DNA of 7,324 bases from Methylococcaceae bacterium (GTDB taxonomy: Bacteria; Pseudomonadota; Gammaproteobacteria; Methylococcales; Methylomonadaceae): the NCBI GenBank assembly GCA_030699345.1, contig JAUYMX010000343.1, positions 1 through 7,324 on the forward strand, in the 5' to 3' direction. Position numbers and translations under genes: made by a program. The notes below the pieces were generated by a model. That model did no database searches and was not told where the DNA came from. It saw only the letters and a program-made list of their open reading frames with translations. Positions within the stretch are counted from its first letter, which is position 1. Every line of letters starts with the position of its first letter. Shown here in pieces: positions 7,138-7,324 of this stretch.

Positions 7138-7146
7138 CCCCCCCCC
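7138..7146 (+). repeat. Homopolymer run of nine C
   Basis: Nine consecutive C lie in the non-coding stretch between the last operon gene and the transposase remnant. Runs of this kind can change length by slippage and are used for phase variation of surface-glycan genes in some bacteria. Here it is 63 nt past a stop codon and I see no gene it would switch within the window. Confidence 0.9.
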
Positions 7147-7200
7147 TTCTTTTATAAGTTGGGTCTAAGGAAAATCAAAAAATAACGTATGCGTGTAACC

Positions 7201-7324
7201 CTACCACTTTGCGGGCTCAGGCCTATTTTGTTTAAACGCCTCAATGACCTCCGGTGCTAACGGCAGCAATTCATCAATACGGCTATTCGGCCAGGTGGGC
7301 AATTTCTCTAAGGTGTCTTTTAAC
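7201..7324 (-). CDS. IS66-type transposase (TnpC) C-terminal end, cut by window edge
   Basis: On the minus strand the frame is open from the right edge (first full codon at 7323-7321) to a TAG at 7203-7201, giving the last 40 residues of a protein. It includes LEKLPTWPNSRIDELLPL, which resembles the end of IS66-family TnpC transposases, where a short helix and an [RL]xDELLP-like motif close the protein. The product would catalyse transposition of its element. Just beyond the stop, the plus strand reads GTAACCCTACC (7195-7205), which could be the outer end of the element because IS66-type ends begin GTAA. The other end and any target duplication lie outside the window, so I cannot tell whether the element is intact. 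The assignment rests on a short motif. Confidence 0.6.
   Translation of the reverse strand, partial: LKDTLEKLPTWPNSRIDELLPLAPEVIEAFKQNRPEPAKW

Overview
The window looks like a chromosomal segment of a Gram-negative gammaproteobacterium. The main clue is the first gene, a FimV/HubP-type polar hub protein, a family typical of gammaproteobacteria with type IV pili or polar flagella. The base composition looks moderately AT-rich. I cannot name the genus from sequence alone.

Layout: (1) Positions 3-2381 hold the 3' part of fimV; its start lies left of the window. It is closed by a perfect 19-bp stem-loop terminator (2393-2435). (2) A 189-bp intergenic region (2382-2570) carries palindromes, several TTGTCA/TTGAC-type hexamers, a weak promoter candidate and a good ribosome binding site. 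(3) Positions 2571-7075 hold a tightly packed four-gene operon on the + strand: a SAM-dependent methyltransferase, a CMP-nonulosonate (sialic-acid-like) cytidylyltransferase, a 755-residue fusion protein built around a sialate/legionaminate synthase, and a TylF-type methyltransferase. The junctions are 0 nt, a 4-nt overlap and 9 nt. (4) Positions 7076-7200 are non-coding and include a run of nine C. (5) Positions 7201-7324 on the - strand encode the last 40 residues of what looks like an IS66-type transposase, running off the right edge.

How the genes work together: the synthase condenses a six-carbon N-acyl sugar with phosphoenolpyruvate to give a nine-carbon nonulosonic acid. The cytidylyltransferase activates it with CTP. 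The two methyltransferases are candidates for methylating that sugar, a precursor or the finished glycan. The motifs look more like the NeuB/LegI and NeuA/LegF branches than the pseudaminic acid branch. No gene for making the six-carbon precursor and no glycosyltransferase is present, so the pathway is incomplete here.

The most notable item is the synthase. It carries an N-terminal CBS-domain pair and a C-terminal xylose-isomerase-like TIM barrel with an apparently intact metal-site residue set. This suggests one polypeptide that senses a nucleotide, isomerises or epimerises a sugar, and condenses it. The operon also sits directly after fimV, where truA is found in Pseudomonas aeruginosa, and an IS66-like remnant lies on its far side, so it may be a horizontally acquired glycan island.
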